A stretch of 64,000 nucleotides of DNA from Xestospongia bergquistia (GCA_963965975.1 OZ014421.1:5073001-5137000); one strand, 5' to 3'. Positions 28,640 through 43,300 are shown, numbered from the stretch's first letter. Notes: a model not told the origin generated them from the letters alone. Program-made: numbers and translations.

Positions 28640-31228
28640 TCACACATCTTCTTCATCATCTTCTTCTTCTTCTTCCTCTTCACTCTCTGGAATTTCAATG
28701 TTATTATCGGTCAAAAGGGTCCTGTATTGTTTTAGTTGAGTGTCATTGTCAGCTAAAAGTACTAATAAATCTTCCATTTCTTTTTCTACTGTTACATTTC
28801 TTGAACGTAATTGATCATTCTCCTGTTGAAGTTTTCGTATACTCTGTTGGAGCTCATTAGTGGATTCAGCAAAAGATGGATATTTCAACTGTTTCTCTAT
28901 GAGAAGTGCTTCATTTTCAGCTTTTAATTGATCTCGTTCCTTTTTGAGTTGTTGAATATCAACGGACCGATTAGCGTAGAAATCGGTCTGCACATGTTCA
29001 AGCTCTTCCCTCATCTTTTCAAGCTGAGTATTCTTATATGCTAGTTCTTGTCGCATCGATTCCTGAAGACGATGAAGAGAGACATTCTCATCTTTTACAC
29101 GCTGAAATTCAGTTTCGTTTTCACCATTAGTCAAAGGGTTAACAACATCAGTAGACTCTATAGGTATTTGTGAACGAGCTGTCTGTTCTTTCAAAGCTTT
29201 CTCAAGCTCCTCAAATTTCCCTTTCCAGATATTTATTTCATTTTCTTGTTCCCGTAGAAGATCTTTATATTGTTGTATTTCAAAACTTGTATCAGCCAGT
29301 GAAGTAGGAGCATGAGTAGTTGTAGACGTAGCAGTCTCAACTGGAGTCTTTGTGGAAGGATCCAGTGCTTTATGGATGACATCTGAAACTTGGCGGAAGA
29401 GAATTGTGAAAGAGTAATCAAAACATACTTGATTAAGACTGTTGGCAATGGTTTGGGGCTGCTTGCTAGCCTGAGTGAATGCTTCAGATGATGAAATTAG
29501 TGACAGTGATTGCATGAAGCTCTCTTGATCGATTCGACGTGCAATAATTTGTCTTAAAGTATCTGGTAAGTAGTTGGGTGAGCTCCCGTCATTGTAGGCT
29601 AAGCATATACCAAAAAGCATAGCACAGAGACCCCCAATGATCTTGTCTTCTTCAGTATTGTAATGATGTTGAATCTTTTCTGTCAAAAAGGGAATGTTAG
29701 AAGGATTTTCAAGGTATTGATTGACTGCTGCTGGACATTCGGACAACCAGGAGCATAATAAGAGCAATAATCCAATACGACTCAGTGCATTATTAGTTTG
29801 CGAATTGACAAGTAAATCAGAACATTGCTGTAACAAAGTGACTTGTCCTTTGCCTTGCATAGACAGCTGAACACGCAATAACTGTGGCTTCAGTGAAGAG
29901 TTCAAAGCACTAGCTAGAGCAGTGGCTGTCATCCAATTAGACAATGGATCTGTACCAAATATTCCAGTACAGAGAATTTGGCCGGAGGTTACTGTTGTTT
30001 CGGCAGATGATGGTAGCAGCGTGTTGATAACTTTAGCTTGTCCGGCTTCATTCTTGTAGAGGTAGCATTGGAAACAGTACAGACCTGCCAAGCGTAGAGG
30101 AAGAGGTTGTTTTTCGTTTACCATACACATCAAGATAGCCAGAATACCAGGTCGAGGTGGTTGAGATGGTGTTTCAAATGAATCAAAAAACTGCTGATTC
30201 CACATATTTCCACGGATGACCTCGGCAACAGTATTAATACTTTCCACAAGAATCTGTGTTGGAACTCCACCAGCGAACATTAATGTACATAGAAAGTTTA
30301 ACAAGTTACATTGCTGCATCACTTTCTGACATGCTGATATATTTTGTTGGGAGTTGATTGGTGAAACAAGTGTTCGTATGAACTGAAGCATTGCTGATAT
30401 GTTGGCAGTTTTTTGTTCAGACCATTTAGTGCTGCCTGATGTTTTGAAATCAAAGAATGAGACCAGTAATTGAATCTGACAGGCTTCCCGGTAAAATGCT
30501 TGATTTGATGTGTTTCCTTTCAATAGGTTCTGCATAATAAAGATACAATCTTCAACAACAATGTCACCGTCACTCAATCCCTCGTCTTCTATTATCTTCA
30601 TTAGACGCTCGAATGCATTCTCAAAAGCAATTATTTTCTGAATCTGGCTATTTGAACGAGTTAATTGTACAAGAAGAAGGAGTACATCATTACGAATAAC
30701 CTCCCGACTATCAGATAGAACATCCATGATCTTCGATATGCCCATTGGTGAACGTAAAATGGCTTCCTGGGTTTCAAAAAGTTTGTGGTGAAGAAGAGAT
30801 GTGAGGAGACGTGTTGCAGGTCGTCGTATTTGGAACTCAAATTCCTCAAGGAGATTTAATAACAAATTGACATTGTCAGGGTTTTCTAAAATTTTTGTTG
30901 CATACTCAGCACCCAACATTAATTCGTCTGTTCGTTCCTCACCCTCTTCAGATGAAACGACATTGAGGAGTGACTCAACAGCATACCCTACTGTCTCTGC
31001 ATCACTCCTATCATTCTTAATGGCTTCTATAAGAATGTCAAGGCAGTTTTCACCCACTTCCCTCCTATATTGACGGGACATACCCTTAATGGCTCGTAAT
31101 GCATCGCGTCTGTCTTCAAGCATAGTGGCACTGGTAATTCTACCACATAATTTTTGTATTGTTTCAGCTCCTGAAGGTTTTGATTCCGAGTTAGAAGGGC
31201 CAAAAACAGATTTTAAGATCGACGCCAT
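28640..31228 (-). CDS. USO1: General vesicular transport factor p115
   Basis: One uninterrupted frame of 862 codons from ATG 31228 (MASILKSVFGPSNSESKPSG). The N-terminal two thirds, about residues 20-640, are the armadillo-repeat globular head with the family-typical start ETIQKLCGRI and DRRDALRAIKGMSRQYR. Residues from about 655 to 840 form a coiled coil, and the protein ends in an acidic run of Glu and Asp, the tail that binds GM130 and giantin in p115. The protein tethers COPI/COPII vesicles at the ER-Golgi intermediate compartment and cis-Golgi. It is a little shorter than human p115. The frame is open 13 codons further upstream, but those residues (MRMRSTHEYYKDK) lie in the shared promoter. 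The lack of introns in so long a coding region is unusual next to its neighbours. Confidence 0.95.
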   Translation of the reverse strand: MASILKSVFGPSNSESKPSGAETIQKLCGRITSATMLEDRRDALRAIKGMSRQYRREVGENCLDILIEAIKNDRSDAETVGYAVESLLNVVSSEEGEERTDELMLGAEYATKILENPDNVNLLLNLLEEFEFQIRRPATRLLTSLLHHKLFETQEAILRSPMGISKIMDVLSDSREVIRNDVLLLLVQLTRSNSQIQKIIAFENAFERLMKIIEDEGLSDGDIVVEDCIFIMQNLLKGNTSNQAFYREACQIQLLVSFFDFKTSGSTKWSEQKTANISAMLQFIRTLVSPINSQQNISACQKVMQQCNLLNFLCTLMFAGGVPTQILVESINTVAEVIRGNMWNQQFFDSFETPSQPPRPGILAILMCMVNEKQPLPLRLAGLYCFQCYLYKNEAGQAKVINTLLPSSAETTVTSGQILCTGIFGTDPLSNWMTATALASALNSSLKPQLLRVQLSMQGKGQVTLLQQCSDLLVNSQTNNALSRIGLLLLLCSWLSECPAAVNQYLENPSNIPFLTEKIQHHYNTEEDKIIGGLCAMLFGICLAYNDGSSPNYLPDTLRQIIARRIDQESFMQSLSLISSSEAFTQASKQPQTIANSLNQVCFDYSFTILFRQVSDVIHKALDPSTKTPVETATSTTTHAPTSLADTSFEIQQYKDLLREQENEINIWKGKFEELEKALKEQTARSQIPIESTDVVNPLTNGENETEFQRVKDENVSLHRLQESMRQELAYKNTQLEKMREELEHVQTDFYANRSVDIQQLKKERDQLKAENEALLIEKQLKYPSFAESTNELQQSIRKLQQENDQLRSRNVTVEKEMEDLLVLLADNDTQLKQYRTLLTDNNIEIPESEEEEEEEDDEEDV

Positions 31229-31308
31229 CTTGTCTTTGTAGTACTCGTGTGTACTGCGCATGCGCAATGAAAATACCCACAGTTTGGTTGTTATGGAAAC
31301 AAGAAAAC
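31229..31308. promoter_or_regulatory. Bidirectional promoter with a perfect NRF-1 palindrome
   Basis: USO1 (-) and the unknown gene (+) start 80 bases apart. Between them, 31255-31266 reads TGCGCATGCGCA, a perfect copy of the NRF-1 palindrome. There is no TATA box. Because the motif touches the ATG at 31267, I prefer the next ATG, 31309, as the start of the plus-strand gene. Confidence 0.7.
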
Positions 31309-34300
31309 ATGGATGGTAGATGTGGACCCTTGTGCCAGCATCCAGGCTGCTGGCACTCTGGTGAACGGATTGGACACTATCAGAAGAACCACAATGGTTA
31401 TTTACAATACCTTGATTACCTTACATTAAGGAGAAAGACCTCAAAGAAGAGAGAAAGGCATTATTCAAGTGGTATGTTGTACTTGACCATATGTCCTGTT
31501 AAACCTCGCATAACACTGTCTCACTAACAAGTGGTTATGTTTAGTGCCTATGTAATTGGTGATGACTGATTTGTGGAACACACAGCGAAAACAAATAAAT
31601 CACATATCCATGTTTTTAAGTGGCTTGTTAAACTGATGTACATTCACAGTAACACACATACTACCAATGGTACCAATAATTGTTTGCATAGTGTATCAAA
31701 CAGTGTTATAATGTTTAGTAATTTAATTCACTATATTTTAATTTTTCCCCCTTATTTCCTTTGTGTATATACAGGCACCCATACATATGACATGACATTA
31801 GGTCTTCAGTTATACATGACGTATGTGATATATAGTATATTGGTAGTTGAACTAAGTCATGATTTCTTGTGTATTAAATTTAATCAGTGACCCACGAATG
31901 AGTCAATTGATCATTGTTCATTGTTCAGTCCATTTATTGATGCAGTCATCTATCTATCTATCCATTCATAAAATAGTGTTTATCCATTTACAAATCATTT
32001 GTCCATTTACCTATCTAAATTCCGCAGTTTTACAATACCATTTATGGTTCAAAGTGCCCACACAGCTCAGCTAGAAGCCTGAGTATTTAAGGAAATTTTA
32101 AAGCAGTAATTAATCACTTATATCGTAGCGCTAAGGATGTTACATGTACATCTTCGATCTTTATAGTTGACAAAATAGAGGACTTATTTAAAGCAGTAAT
32201 TAATCACCTATATCATAGCGCTGAAGAAATTACATGTACAATTTTATTAGATCTTTATTGTTGACAAAATAGAGGACTTACCATAGACCCATTCCAATTG
32301 AGATCACATCACTGAGTGATTAATCACTGAGACTTTAACTCCATGTAGGTCTGCGTGGTCATTAGTCAGGGCACATATGACGTCATAATGTATTTGTATG
32401 TGTGCATTGAACTTCTAAAATAGTAATGACAGTATTATTTAATTAGGTTATAGTGACTATTTATGTTCTTGATCGATTACTTTGTTTTTGTTACCACTTT
32501 CTCATATTTCATTTTCCTTAGGTCCTAATTACACACTTTAGGTAACTTGACATGTGTGTATGTGTGTCTATGGATGTAGTACATACAATACAAATAGATA
32601 CTGTTCCAATTTGCTAGACCTTGATGACATCATTATACATGCAGTATATGTATCATGTATGTTATAATGAAGTGTAGGATGAGACTGTATTAATAATAGT
32701 ACTAATTTATAGCATATACTCAATATAAATAACGTGTGTATTACACTGACAGTTTTGTATCTTGTTCTAGAACATAAAGTTTGTCTAAGTAGACAATAAA
32801 TAAGTTTACATAACCAATACATCAAAAAATTGTCTATCTATCTTGACATTTGTTGTGTGTAATTGGTTAATTGTCTAGTCTCCTTAGAAACATTGTAAAT
32901 ATTTATAGTATTCAAACACTTAAATTGCCCACTCTTCTCTCCATAAAAGAAGTACATATGAGCTATAGTAGAATACTTGTATGTTTCTTTGGAGACATCA
33001 GGCAATTGTCCATTGGTATTCTTGTTAAGTGTACTTTCTTTGGGTGTGACACAATGTGTGTGTATGACATACGTATGGCTAATCTCTTGTTTTTGATTTT
33101 TTGGGTCTTCTGTAGAATGAGATGTGCTACATATTATTAGAAAAACTTCTCATTAAAAGTTCATGAATTTAATTTTTAATAAAAGATTTTTTAATGGAGT
33201 CTGGGAGTAACTCATTTGTTATGTCTTCCTGTTCTTCAGAAAGACAGATCATGTATTGTCATGTTAAGACTTAAGACTTTAGATTAGTTTCTTGGTAAGT
33301 ACCAATATAAGTTTACTATAATGGTTTATAATATTAGTATTATATATCTACACAACATATATAACTAGACTACTGTAATAACAGGTGATATCACTTCTAT
33401 GTTTTGTTAGTTTAGCTTCCTATTACATCTGTTGTATCTCTTACGTCAAAGAAGATTTTATCACATATACATGTACATTACATGTATTGTTACTACATGT
33501 ACAGACATTGATTACTGCTCTTTAATATCGTATAAGTATGTATGTATAACACTGCCCTGATTAAATTAAATATACCACAATATCCTTATAACAACATTAG
33601 CTCAACTAACAAAGCACTATTATGCAGGAACAAATATAGCATTACAAAGATCGTAACTAATGTTTGTTTACTCAACTAGTTTAAAATGATTAGATTTACT
33701 AGATTTCACTAGATTTCACTAGGTGAGATCACAAAGTCTAAACACCTCAAGGAGGATAATCTTGAAGACTTCAGGAAGGTTACAAAGTTATATCTATATA
33801 TATACATCCTAATCTACACAGGATATTGGGTCTTCTTTACTACTTTGATGAGATGATTCTGTTGATGAAATTATTTTTCTTCACAACTCTTGTGGTTTAA
33901 ATATAAACACAACACAACTTTGTAAGAACTCTAATTATTTGATTGATTCATTAAATGGGATCTTCAGTAACAATTTGAGGACATATTAAATTGTACACAG
34001 TCACAACCTAATAGTTTATTTTACAGTACTAACACCTCTAGACTATATGACATGTTAATTGACGTGTAACTGGTTTTCTGACCTTTAAACTGTTCTAATT
34101 TTACATGATATACTGTAAATATTATTACTTGTGATTCATAGTAACCCTATAGCTATTACAGACATTAGTTAGTTCACTGACATTTTATTACTAACATGGT
34201 GCCACTATAGCTACATGTACAGGTATTATAATTACCATTGATGCTGTCTCCATTATACAGTACTGTTATTTTTATATAATAGTAGTCAGGTTTATATATG

Positions 34301-37300
34301 GTATAGTTAATTTTATGTAATAGTGGTCAACTTGTTTATTCATTGTATACATACAATGTACTATGACAACTAAAATGGTGATAAGTTGTAAAAGAAGGTT
34401 TGCATTGATAGTTATAATATGAACATCACCTCCACAATTTTGCATCATGTAATCTTGTGATATTCCTCTCAGATAGTATGGAAAATGATGATAGACTTAT
34501 GAGCATTAACACAGTCCATTTTTTCCAATTTCTTGCCATTTAAAGATTCTTTTTTAAAAGAAGGACAATCACTTACTGCAAACATCCATGTTTGCAACAT
34601 TTTGTAGTAGTAATTGCTGTGTTAGTGATATCATCACCTCTTTGTTTTTACAAGCATATATGATGAACAATGAAGGAATTGTATGTGATCACTGAGCCTA
34701 CAGGAAAGGAGGCGAAAATCAAATAACAAGTATCGACACAAACCTTCTTTCACAGCTTATCATCATTTTACCATATACAATATATTATGTGTATATGTAA
34801 TACATTTTATTATTATACAATTAAATTATTAATACGTCCTTTAATGACAGATTTATCTGAATGTTTGTTTATCTGAGTGACTTCTGTCTGTAATTTAAGT
34901 CTCAGAGTCATCTCTATCTTCTCTGTCTTTCCTTAGATTACTATGATCTTCCTACATTAACTGTCACCGATGTCACTGAACGTGTCCATCCTCAGCAATC
35001 CCCTCCTCTCAGATCTCGACACTGGTCTTTACCACCTTTGAATAAAACTAAGTAATTAATACAATATAAAGCATTATGCTAATATTAAAATTGAATTGAC
35101 TAAGTCATCTTCACTGAACTGTTTATGGTTTCTATTTTATGACTACATATACTGAAACTTTTGTACATGTGTATTTGTTGTATAACATTTTATATCATAG
35201 GTAGACTGAGGATATGATCTGAGTCTAAGGACAAGTGAATATTATCTTTATTAAGCAGTCAAGTGATATTCATAATATTATAGAACAAACCATGTTAGAC
35301 CAAGAATAAAAAAGAGTTTATAAAAAATTGTACTTGGTATATACATGTAGCATTGATACACAATACATCATTTATTTTACTCTTTTCCTACATTTCAAGT
35401 CTGTCATCTTATCAACCATTTTTAGTAATGGGACTATCACTGCAATGATGTAAAAGGCATTATTTATTTACCTTTGTCTCGCATGCTAAGCCTGTCCATC
35501 CTATCAACCATTTTTGGTAACAGAGCTATGACATACTGAACATACATGTACATGTACATGGTGATTACCACATATTGTTGTGGAAGATTAAGAACTCGGC
35601 ATGCATATGTACATGTATAGGTAGCAGAGGACTTAGGAACATCGATGTTTCAGCTTTCATGTTCTCCATGTATGTAGTAGATGACTAATCGAGTGTGTCT
35701 GGAATTACATATATTGTCACATCTTAAATTAGGAAATGCCTTTTGTAGTTGAGTAATTTAGGTAATAAGATAATTTGTATTAAACCCAGTGAGGCAAAAA
35801 ATGGGATAAATGCAATTATAGCTATGTCTGTCTGTCTGTGTGTGTCATATTGTACAGGTACATATTGTTAACATATTCTTTGCACATTTTGGTTAGTGTA
35901 CTTCCTTTTGTGGTGAAATTGACTGTCTTTTTTACTCAATTCTTGTAGTACTCTGCCCCTTATACCAAACCACAAAAGGAGTACTGGCCAAACTACTTCC
36001 TCCACTCCATGTAGCTTCTACTAGAATAGAAGATAGTTATTTGCCTTCTAATTTATCTTGCTATATAAAGCTTATACAGAAGATAAAAGTATACAGTTAA
36101 AAATACTAGCTTGTGACGTTAGACATCATACAATGTATTAATAAGTCATGCTACCAGATGTCATACTATGCTTGAGGTATTAAGAACACTTTGGACAACC
36201 TTTTACATGTGTAACCAGTGCTCTAGTAAATGGCTTTGTTCAACTATATGGGCTGTAGATCACATTTGAGATATTAACTGTGTTTGGAAGTGTTTGAAGA
36301 CGGTTTTCTTCTGATTTCTTTAAAAAAACTAAGTTCAAATAACTTTACATGTGATCTATAAACTGATCACCCACACAGTTGACTATTTGGTATTAGTTTT
36401 AAAAACTCAATAAGAACATCAAAAGCTATTTAGAGCACATTAATGGCTGCATTAGCATAATGTAGTCGTGTTGTTGGTGAACTCCTTCAATTTGTACAGC
36501 TGTGATTTGATAATAGTGTATTACATAGCATAATAATTATTGTACTACGTGTATAGGAAATATTATGCTAATCCACATTCATAATTTGTCACCTTAAATG
36601 TACAATGTAAGCCTCAAGGGACTCTCTAAAGGATTACTCATGTACTACAAGTTGTATACATTTTACTGTAAAATTCTTTAATAGCATATATTAGTAGTTA
36701 ACATGAGAACCAGACATGTTAACATGTAAATGTACATGTCCTTATACTGCCATATTGTCAACGTCTCGTCTTATTGACGTTATCTGTTACAGTGTGTTGC
36801 CTCCTTCTTTAACCTATTGTGAATTTGTGATCCCTTAATGGCATAAACAATGAGTTTGTAAAATTCCCACATCACAATGCTATTAACAAATATATCACAA
36901 CATTACCACTAAACTCCTAACAAGTGTTCAAAAATGCCTGTAATTTCACTTTGGAAAGCATGTATACCAAAAGTTGTATTTCCCTATGTCTTTTAGTGGA
37001 GGTAGACATGTATTTTTACTTCACCTACATGCAATTAAAAACCACTGTTATAATAATAATGATATGTAGTGAAAACTTATCCTCTGCCTCCTCTCACTGT
37101 AACCCCTACATAAACTATGAGGACAATGTAAAGTGTAGTATTATATCATATCAGTAATGCTATATTCTCACTATGTGAACTAGTATTGTTTTATTGTAAT
37201 ATGATATCTTTATATCTGTATGACGAGGGTATCATTACTCCCTTACACTTATGTATTAACAGCAAGTAAATACATTTACTGATTACCAACAAAACCTTGT

Positions 37301-40300
37301 GGTTTATCACTATCCCATCTCCTAGTTGGCATGAGGACATGTGGATAGTAAATTATCAGTCACTTTTGGGAGTACATGTATACCACATGAAAAGAGCATG
37401 ATTTAATTTTATGCTACTTTTCTATTACTCTCTCTCTCTCTCTCTCTCAAGTGACTCTGTCCTTTTAAATTCATCATGGTCTAGTACTAATAGCAGTGAA
37501 ATTGAGCAAAAAAACAAACCATTTAGTTTTACTCAATTCATTCTCGAAGAAGACTTACATCCAAACTCCTATTCTTTGACTCCACCTACTCTCAATGACT
37601 TTTCATTTACACCCTTGTTGCTATGGCAACCAAATCCCACAAACTATCAGAAAACAAACAAACAAACAAATAACAAAGAGGAAAGGGAGAACAAAATTTT
37701 GAAGATGATGGATCTAACAGATTGTTTACCACCTGAACAACAGTCATTATCATCATCAACTAAACCATCTGCTGAGGTTTGTTTATCTTGTATAAATATG
37801 TTAGAATATTTGTATGTAACATTATAAATATGTACAACTCTACCTCCAGTTAATATGTAATGGATAATGTTATTAGTACATGTAAATGAAGCATTCAATG
37901 TAGTAGGTCATTTGAATAGCTTCACATATCTTTGTTGATATCTAGTTATTAAGGTATGTTCCTTCACTTCAAAGTTACTATATCAATAATTCTGTTATCA
38001 TATTTTAATGTGATTCTAACAGGATGAAATGTAATTTGTCAAAGTTAAGTTTCTAAGATTATTTTGCTTTTGAACTCTATCACAGAGGAAATATTACATC
38101 AGTCTATTTTCACAATGATCTATACATTGTATTACGTAAGTCAATGATGTAACAGGATTATTAATACAATTAAATGCACATATTGTCATATAACATGTAC
38201 ATAAAGTATTAGAGCACATTTTACTTGTCCTAATTAAGTTGCTGTGATACTAGCTACAAGAAGATCTTCAAATTATTCGTTATCTGAAATTACAAATAAT
38301 CTAATAATACTTGATTGTAATAATGACCATATTTAGACATAACTCCAATGTAACTACTGCATTTCTATATGCTCACTATCATGTGACTCAGTTATGCTTG
38401 TTTTAATGCTAATGGTGTTTGATATACAAGCTTTTAATCAACAATACATGTTATAGTAATAACAAAATGTAGATAGAATTGCTATTGATCTTGTCAGAAA
38501 AAAATCTCACTAGATACAGTGGTTATAGTTCTATTACTATATATATATCTTACCTTGAAGGGATTGTTTGGTAATGCTCTATCTATTGTCTTGCCTCTGT
38601 TGTCATTATAAAGTATGTGTCAAATGATTAGTACAGTCTTAACTGGTAACGTCACTAGAGTAAATTTTATATGCAACAATTTTAGTTGGTATTTAATACT
38701 CGTTTTATGGAATCAGAACTACCACAGACACTAGACTGTGCATGTAGAGTCTGGAGGATATACTATTTGTACCTAATGCTGAGTGAGTATGAGTCACATG
38801 TCACATTTAACTTCCATGAGATTGATTCTCAATAAGATCTCTACAAAACTCAAAGTATGTTTTAATAGGCTAGCATGAATTGATCAATATTGATACTTTG
38901 TCAGTGTACTTTGATCAATAGCTTAATTTAATGAACAATAATAGTTTAATCAATATCCACCTACTTTAATCAATAGTTACATTTTGTTGATCAATATTGA
39001 TGTGCTTTGATTAATCTATTAGTTATAGTTTAATCAATATCCATTTACTTTAATCAATAGTAATATTTTGTTGATCAATATATTGATGTGCTTTGATTTA
39101 ATGTATTAGTTGTAGTTTGATCATCAATATTGGTAGCCTGTCATTATGTACATCATTAGAGATCCTAGACTTCTTAACATCTATGTTCTATTAAATTTGT
39201 TACTACAAAATATGATTCTCCTTTTATTTTCCTTCTTTGGAATAATCCGAAATAGTACCTAATTGTTTGTGAAAAGTGTGACTGACTGAAATGATCTAAC
39301 TATAACTTGTAACTTAACAACTGATGAGACTTCCTTATTAGATTACAACTTCAAGGATAGATAGTAGATATAGTATATCTATAAATAGTATGAGAATGAA
39401 TACATATTATTTATGAATGCATCTAATACCTTTGCTAAAGGAGACATTTTTCTAGGTAGAGAGTGTTGTCAGATACCATTTTAACATGATACGTTAGAGA
39501 CAATATCACATTTCTCTCTACATACTTTGATGTATGGCATATTAACACATATATGTCCAGTTCAGTACAATTATCAACACAGTAAATAATGTAATATAAT
39601 CATACTAATATCACCACTATCTTGTGTCCACAGTAACAGACAATTTGTCTGGCATGTTATAATGACATCACACCACTTGTCACCACGTTGTTATATCTGT
39701 ATACATAATAATTTAGTTTGCAGTACTCTCTTTGATGTAGTGAACAAATGAAATCTCTTATAACAAACTATGATCACACCTACACTGAACTGTCCTATGT
39801 AGTCTAGACTGATAATTATTATATGATAGACTCTAATAGCATTATCATAAAACCAATGATCTTGTCTTCTATAGTCTAGACTGATAACGATTACATGATA
39901 AACTCTAATATCGTCTTTTATAGTCTAGACTGATAACAATTACATGATAGACTCTAATATCAATATCTTAAAACTATTGATGTATTGACTATAAAACTTG
40001 TGACCATAGACAATTTCTGTTCAGATTTGGTACTCAAAGTCTATGAGAAAGGCTAATGCTATGTTGTTGCTACTATGGACACACATGAGTCTAGTTAGTA
40101 ATGAAGGGTATGTTAATAAACAAGTCAAGTTAATGATGTCCATGTAGGAGTTACACATAAAGTGTAATTGTAGTAAAGGCAATGGACACTTTCTGTTCAG
40201 ATTAATTGTTCAAAGTCTGTGAGTGGCTAATGCATGACAGATGAGTCAAGTTAGTAATGAAGGGTATGTACATGTACACATAAGAGATCACAGGCTAGTT

Positions 40301-43300
40301 ACTAATATGAACACACACAATAAATGTATGAGTCAAGTTAGTAATGAAGGGTATGTACATATACACATATCACAGGCTAGTTACTAATATGAACACACAC
40401 AATAAATGTATGAGTCAAGTTAGTAATGAAGGGTATGTACATGTACACACAAGAGATCACAGGCTAGTTACTAATATGAACACACACAATAAATGTATGA
40501 GTCAAGTTAGTAATGAAGGGTATGTACATGTACACACAAGAGATCACAGGCTAGTTACTAATATGAACACACACAATAAATGTATGAGTCAAGTTAGTAA
40601 TGAAGGGTATGTACATATACACATATCACAGGCTAGTTACTAATATGAACACACACAATAAATGTATGAGTCAAGTTAGTAATGAAGGGTATGTACATGT
40701 ACACACAAGAGATCACAGGCTAGTTACTAATATGAACACACACAATAAATGTATGAGTCAAGTTAGTAATGAAGGGTATGTACATATACACATATCACAG
40801 GCTAGTTACTAATATGAACACACGCAATAAATGTATGAGTCAAGTTAGTAATGAAGGGTATGTACATATACACATATCACAGGCTAGTTACTAATATGAA
40901 CACACGCAATAAATGTATGAGTCAAGTTAGTAATGAAGGGTATGTACATGTACACATAAGAGATCACAGGCTAGTTACTAATATGAACACACACAATAAA
41001 TGTATGAGTCAAGTTAGTAATGAAGGGTATGTACATATACACATATCACAGGCTAGTTACTAATATGAACACACACAATAAATGTATGAGTCAAGTTAGT
41101 AATGAAGGGTATGTACATATACACATATCACAGGCTAGTTACTAATATGAACACACACAATAAATGTATGAGTCTAGTTAGTAATGAAGGGTATGTTAAT
41201 AAACAAGTCAAGTTAATGACGTCCATGTAGGAGTTACACATAAAGTGTAATTATATTAAAAGGCAATAAACACTTTCTGTTCAGATTAATTGTTCAAAGT
41301 CTGTGAGTGGCTAATGCATGACAGATGAGTTAAAGTGTATGTATATGTACATGTAAGATGTCACAAGTTTGTTACTAATATAAGCACATACAATGAATGT
41401 GTGAGCCAATAAAGGTTATGTTATTGAGCAAAGTTAATGATGTACATGTGGGAGTACACACAAAATGTAATTATAGTAATTACAATCACTTAATGTCTTC
41501 TTCTCAGAACAGAGACAATTACTATAATATTGAATGTATCTTTATTCTTTGAAATGAGGACAGCTCACTATTAAGAGTTAATGTGAATTGTATATATTGT
41601 CTTAGTATAATTATTAGCTGTTTATTAAAGAGTGGCTTCACTGATTCTTTGTGTAACATGCATAATTTGGGACTCATTGCTGTATTACTCAAAATACCTG
41701 TCGTTGGGAGGTCTTAGGTTTTGGTACAGTTTGTAATAATATGAAAGGAGTAATTTGGTTATTGTAGTGAGAATGATCAAACCATCATTGATACAGTGAC
41801 CACAAAAGTAAACTAAGACTGGACAAGTAAACTGATCCAGTTCATTGCAAGCTCACATGTATCTAGGAATGATACAAAGCTAATTAGTAATCTGATCAAT
41901 CTCTTTGATGTTGTATAATAAATACATTAGTTCTCCACTTGTTTTTCACGCATGTAATAATATTTTCTTTGTAAATTTATAATTATGATAGTTTATTTAA
42001 TGAAGGTTCAATTGTGGTCTACTGTAAATGTGTCTTTGACTTCCCCCTTCACTGACAAACAGTATACAGATAATCTTATCCTATATATATATATATTCAT
42101 ATCTATTGTGTTGTTCTCTTGCCTTAAACTAGTCATCGTATTTATTAACTATGTTTTAGTCCTCAAAATCCTATAAGTATTATATTTATTAAACACATTG
42201 ATCATAACACTGATGTTAATCTATCTTTATTTTGTGCATCTTACACAATATCTCTATCTTGCACATCTTACATGCTTTCCTGGTAAATATATATCACAGG
42301 ATATAATATAATTATAGTATTATGTACATATTATAGTAATACTATACTGACCTGGGCATTGTACATACTCACACATCGCCCACTCATTCAACTATTGCGT
42401 TACAACCAAATTAGTATCATAATTTGAACTTGAACACATGTGCTTAGAACTCCTTACAACTTCACAAATACTGTTAATAACTCAATGACATATATGGTCT
42501 ATATTAGGACTATCTATGTCATAGATCATATTGTACAATTCAATTAAGCTTTTTTGGAAGTTTGTTATTACATACACAAACCAACAAGTTTAGTTAGCAA
42601 ATTTCAATGGGGATTCTGTGGGTGGATTATTATTATTCACTATAAACTATAATGATAATAAAGTATACATGTACATGTATATCGCATCAGCTGATACTGT
42701 TCTTCTCTTTTTGACCATATTAGGTCAAAAGAACAAGGGTGCGTAGTACTCGAGGACGACGATCTGAAGGATTCACTTTGGATCAATATCTGTGAGTATA
42801 CATGTGATGTATTGTTATTTTAATAATGCAAATTTGGTATACATGTCATGATAAGTCTAGACATAATTATATAAACTTTCTAAGTTGGCCTTTTATGTCT
42901 ATCTAATTGTCATCTAGTAATATTGTACATGTAATTGTGATAATAGTATTAATTAAAGTATATGTCACTATAGCAACACAAGTACATGTAATTTCACTTT
43001 AAAAAGATTTGCTCATGAACATATAGCTGAGTAGGCTGATCCAGAACACTTTGTAGGGAGGGAGAGATGTGGCTATTTGTCGAACGGAGTTTGTATAATT
43101 GTATATAGTATATACCAGAAATCCTATTAGCCAACTGGCAGATACAGTTGGTACAAATTTCACGAAACAATTCATCTTTATATTATTATAATCTACAAAA
43201 GACAGTTGGTGCTAGCCACCCTATCATCATCCCTCCTGGATTATCCCTTAGATGAATAAAACATGTCCGTATGGCTAGATATATAGTATGGATGCATAGG

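Noticed and set aside
34937..35056. Exon 2 of the unknown gene as a terminal exon with a TAA stop
   Set aside because: A GTAATT donor two bases before the stop joins in phase 2 to the exon at 37452, which continues through four exons to a long 3' frame. A short alternative transcript using the stop is still possible.
40344..41063. Repetitive open frames with MNTHNKCMSQVSNEG repeats
   Set aside because: They are a by-product of the 87/82-bp minisatellite, lie in an intron, and stop wherever two short units meet.
40243..41169. CRISPR-like array
   Set aside because: Whole units are repeated with no variable spacers, and the setting is an animal intron.
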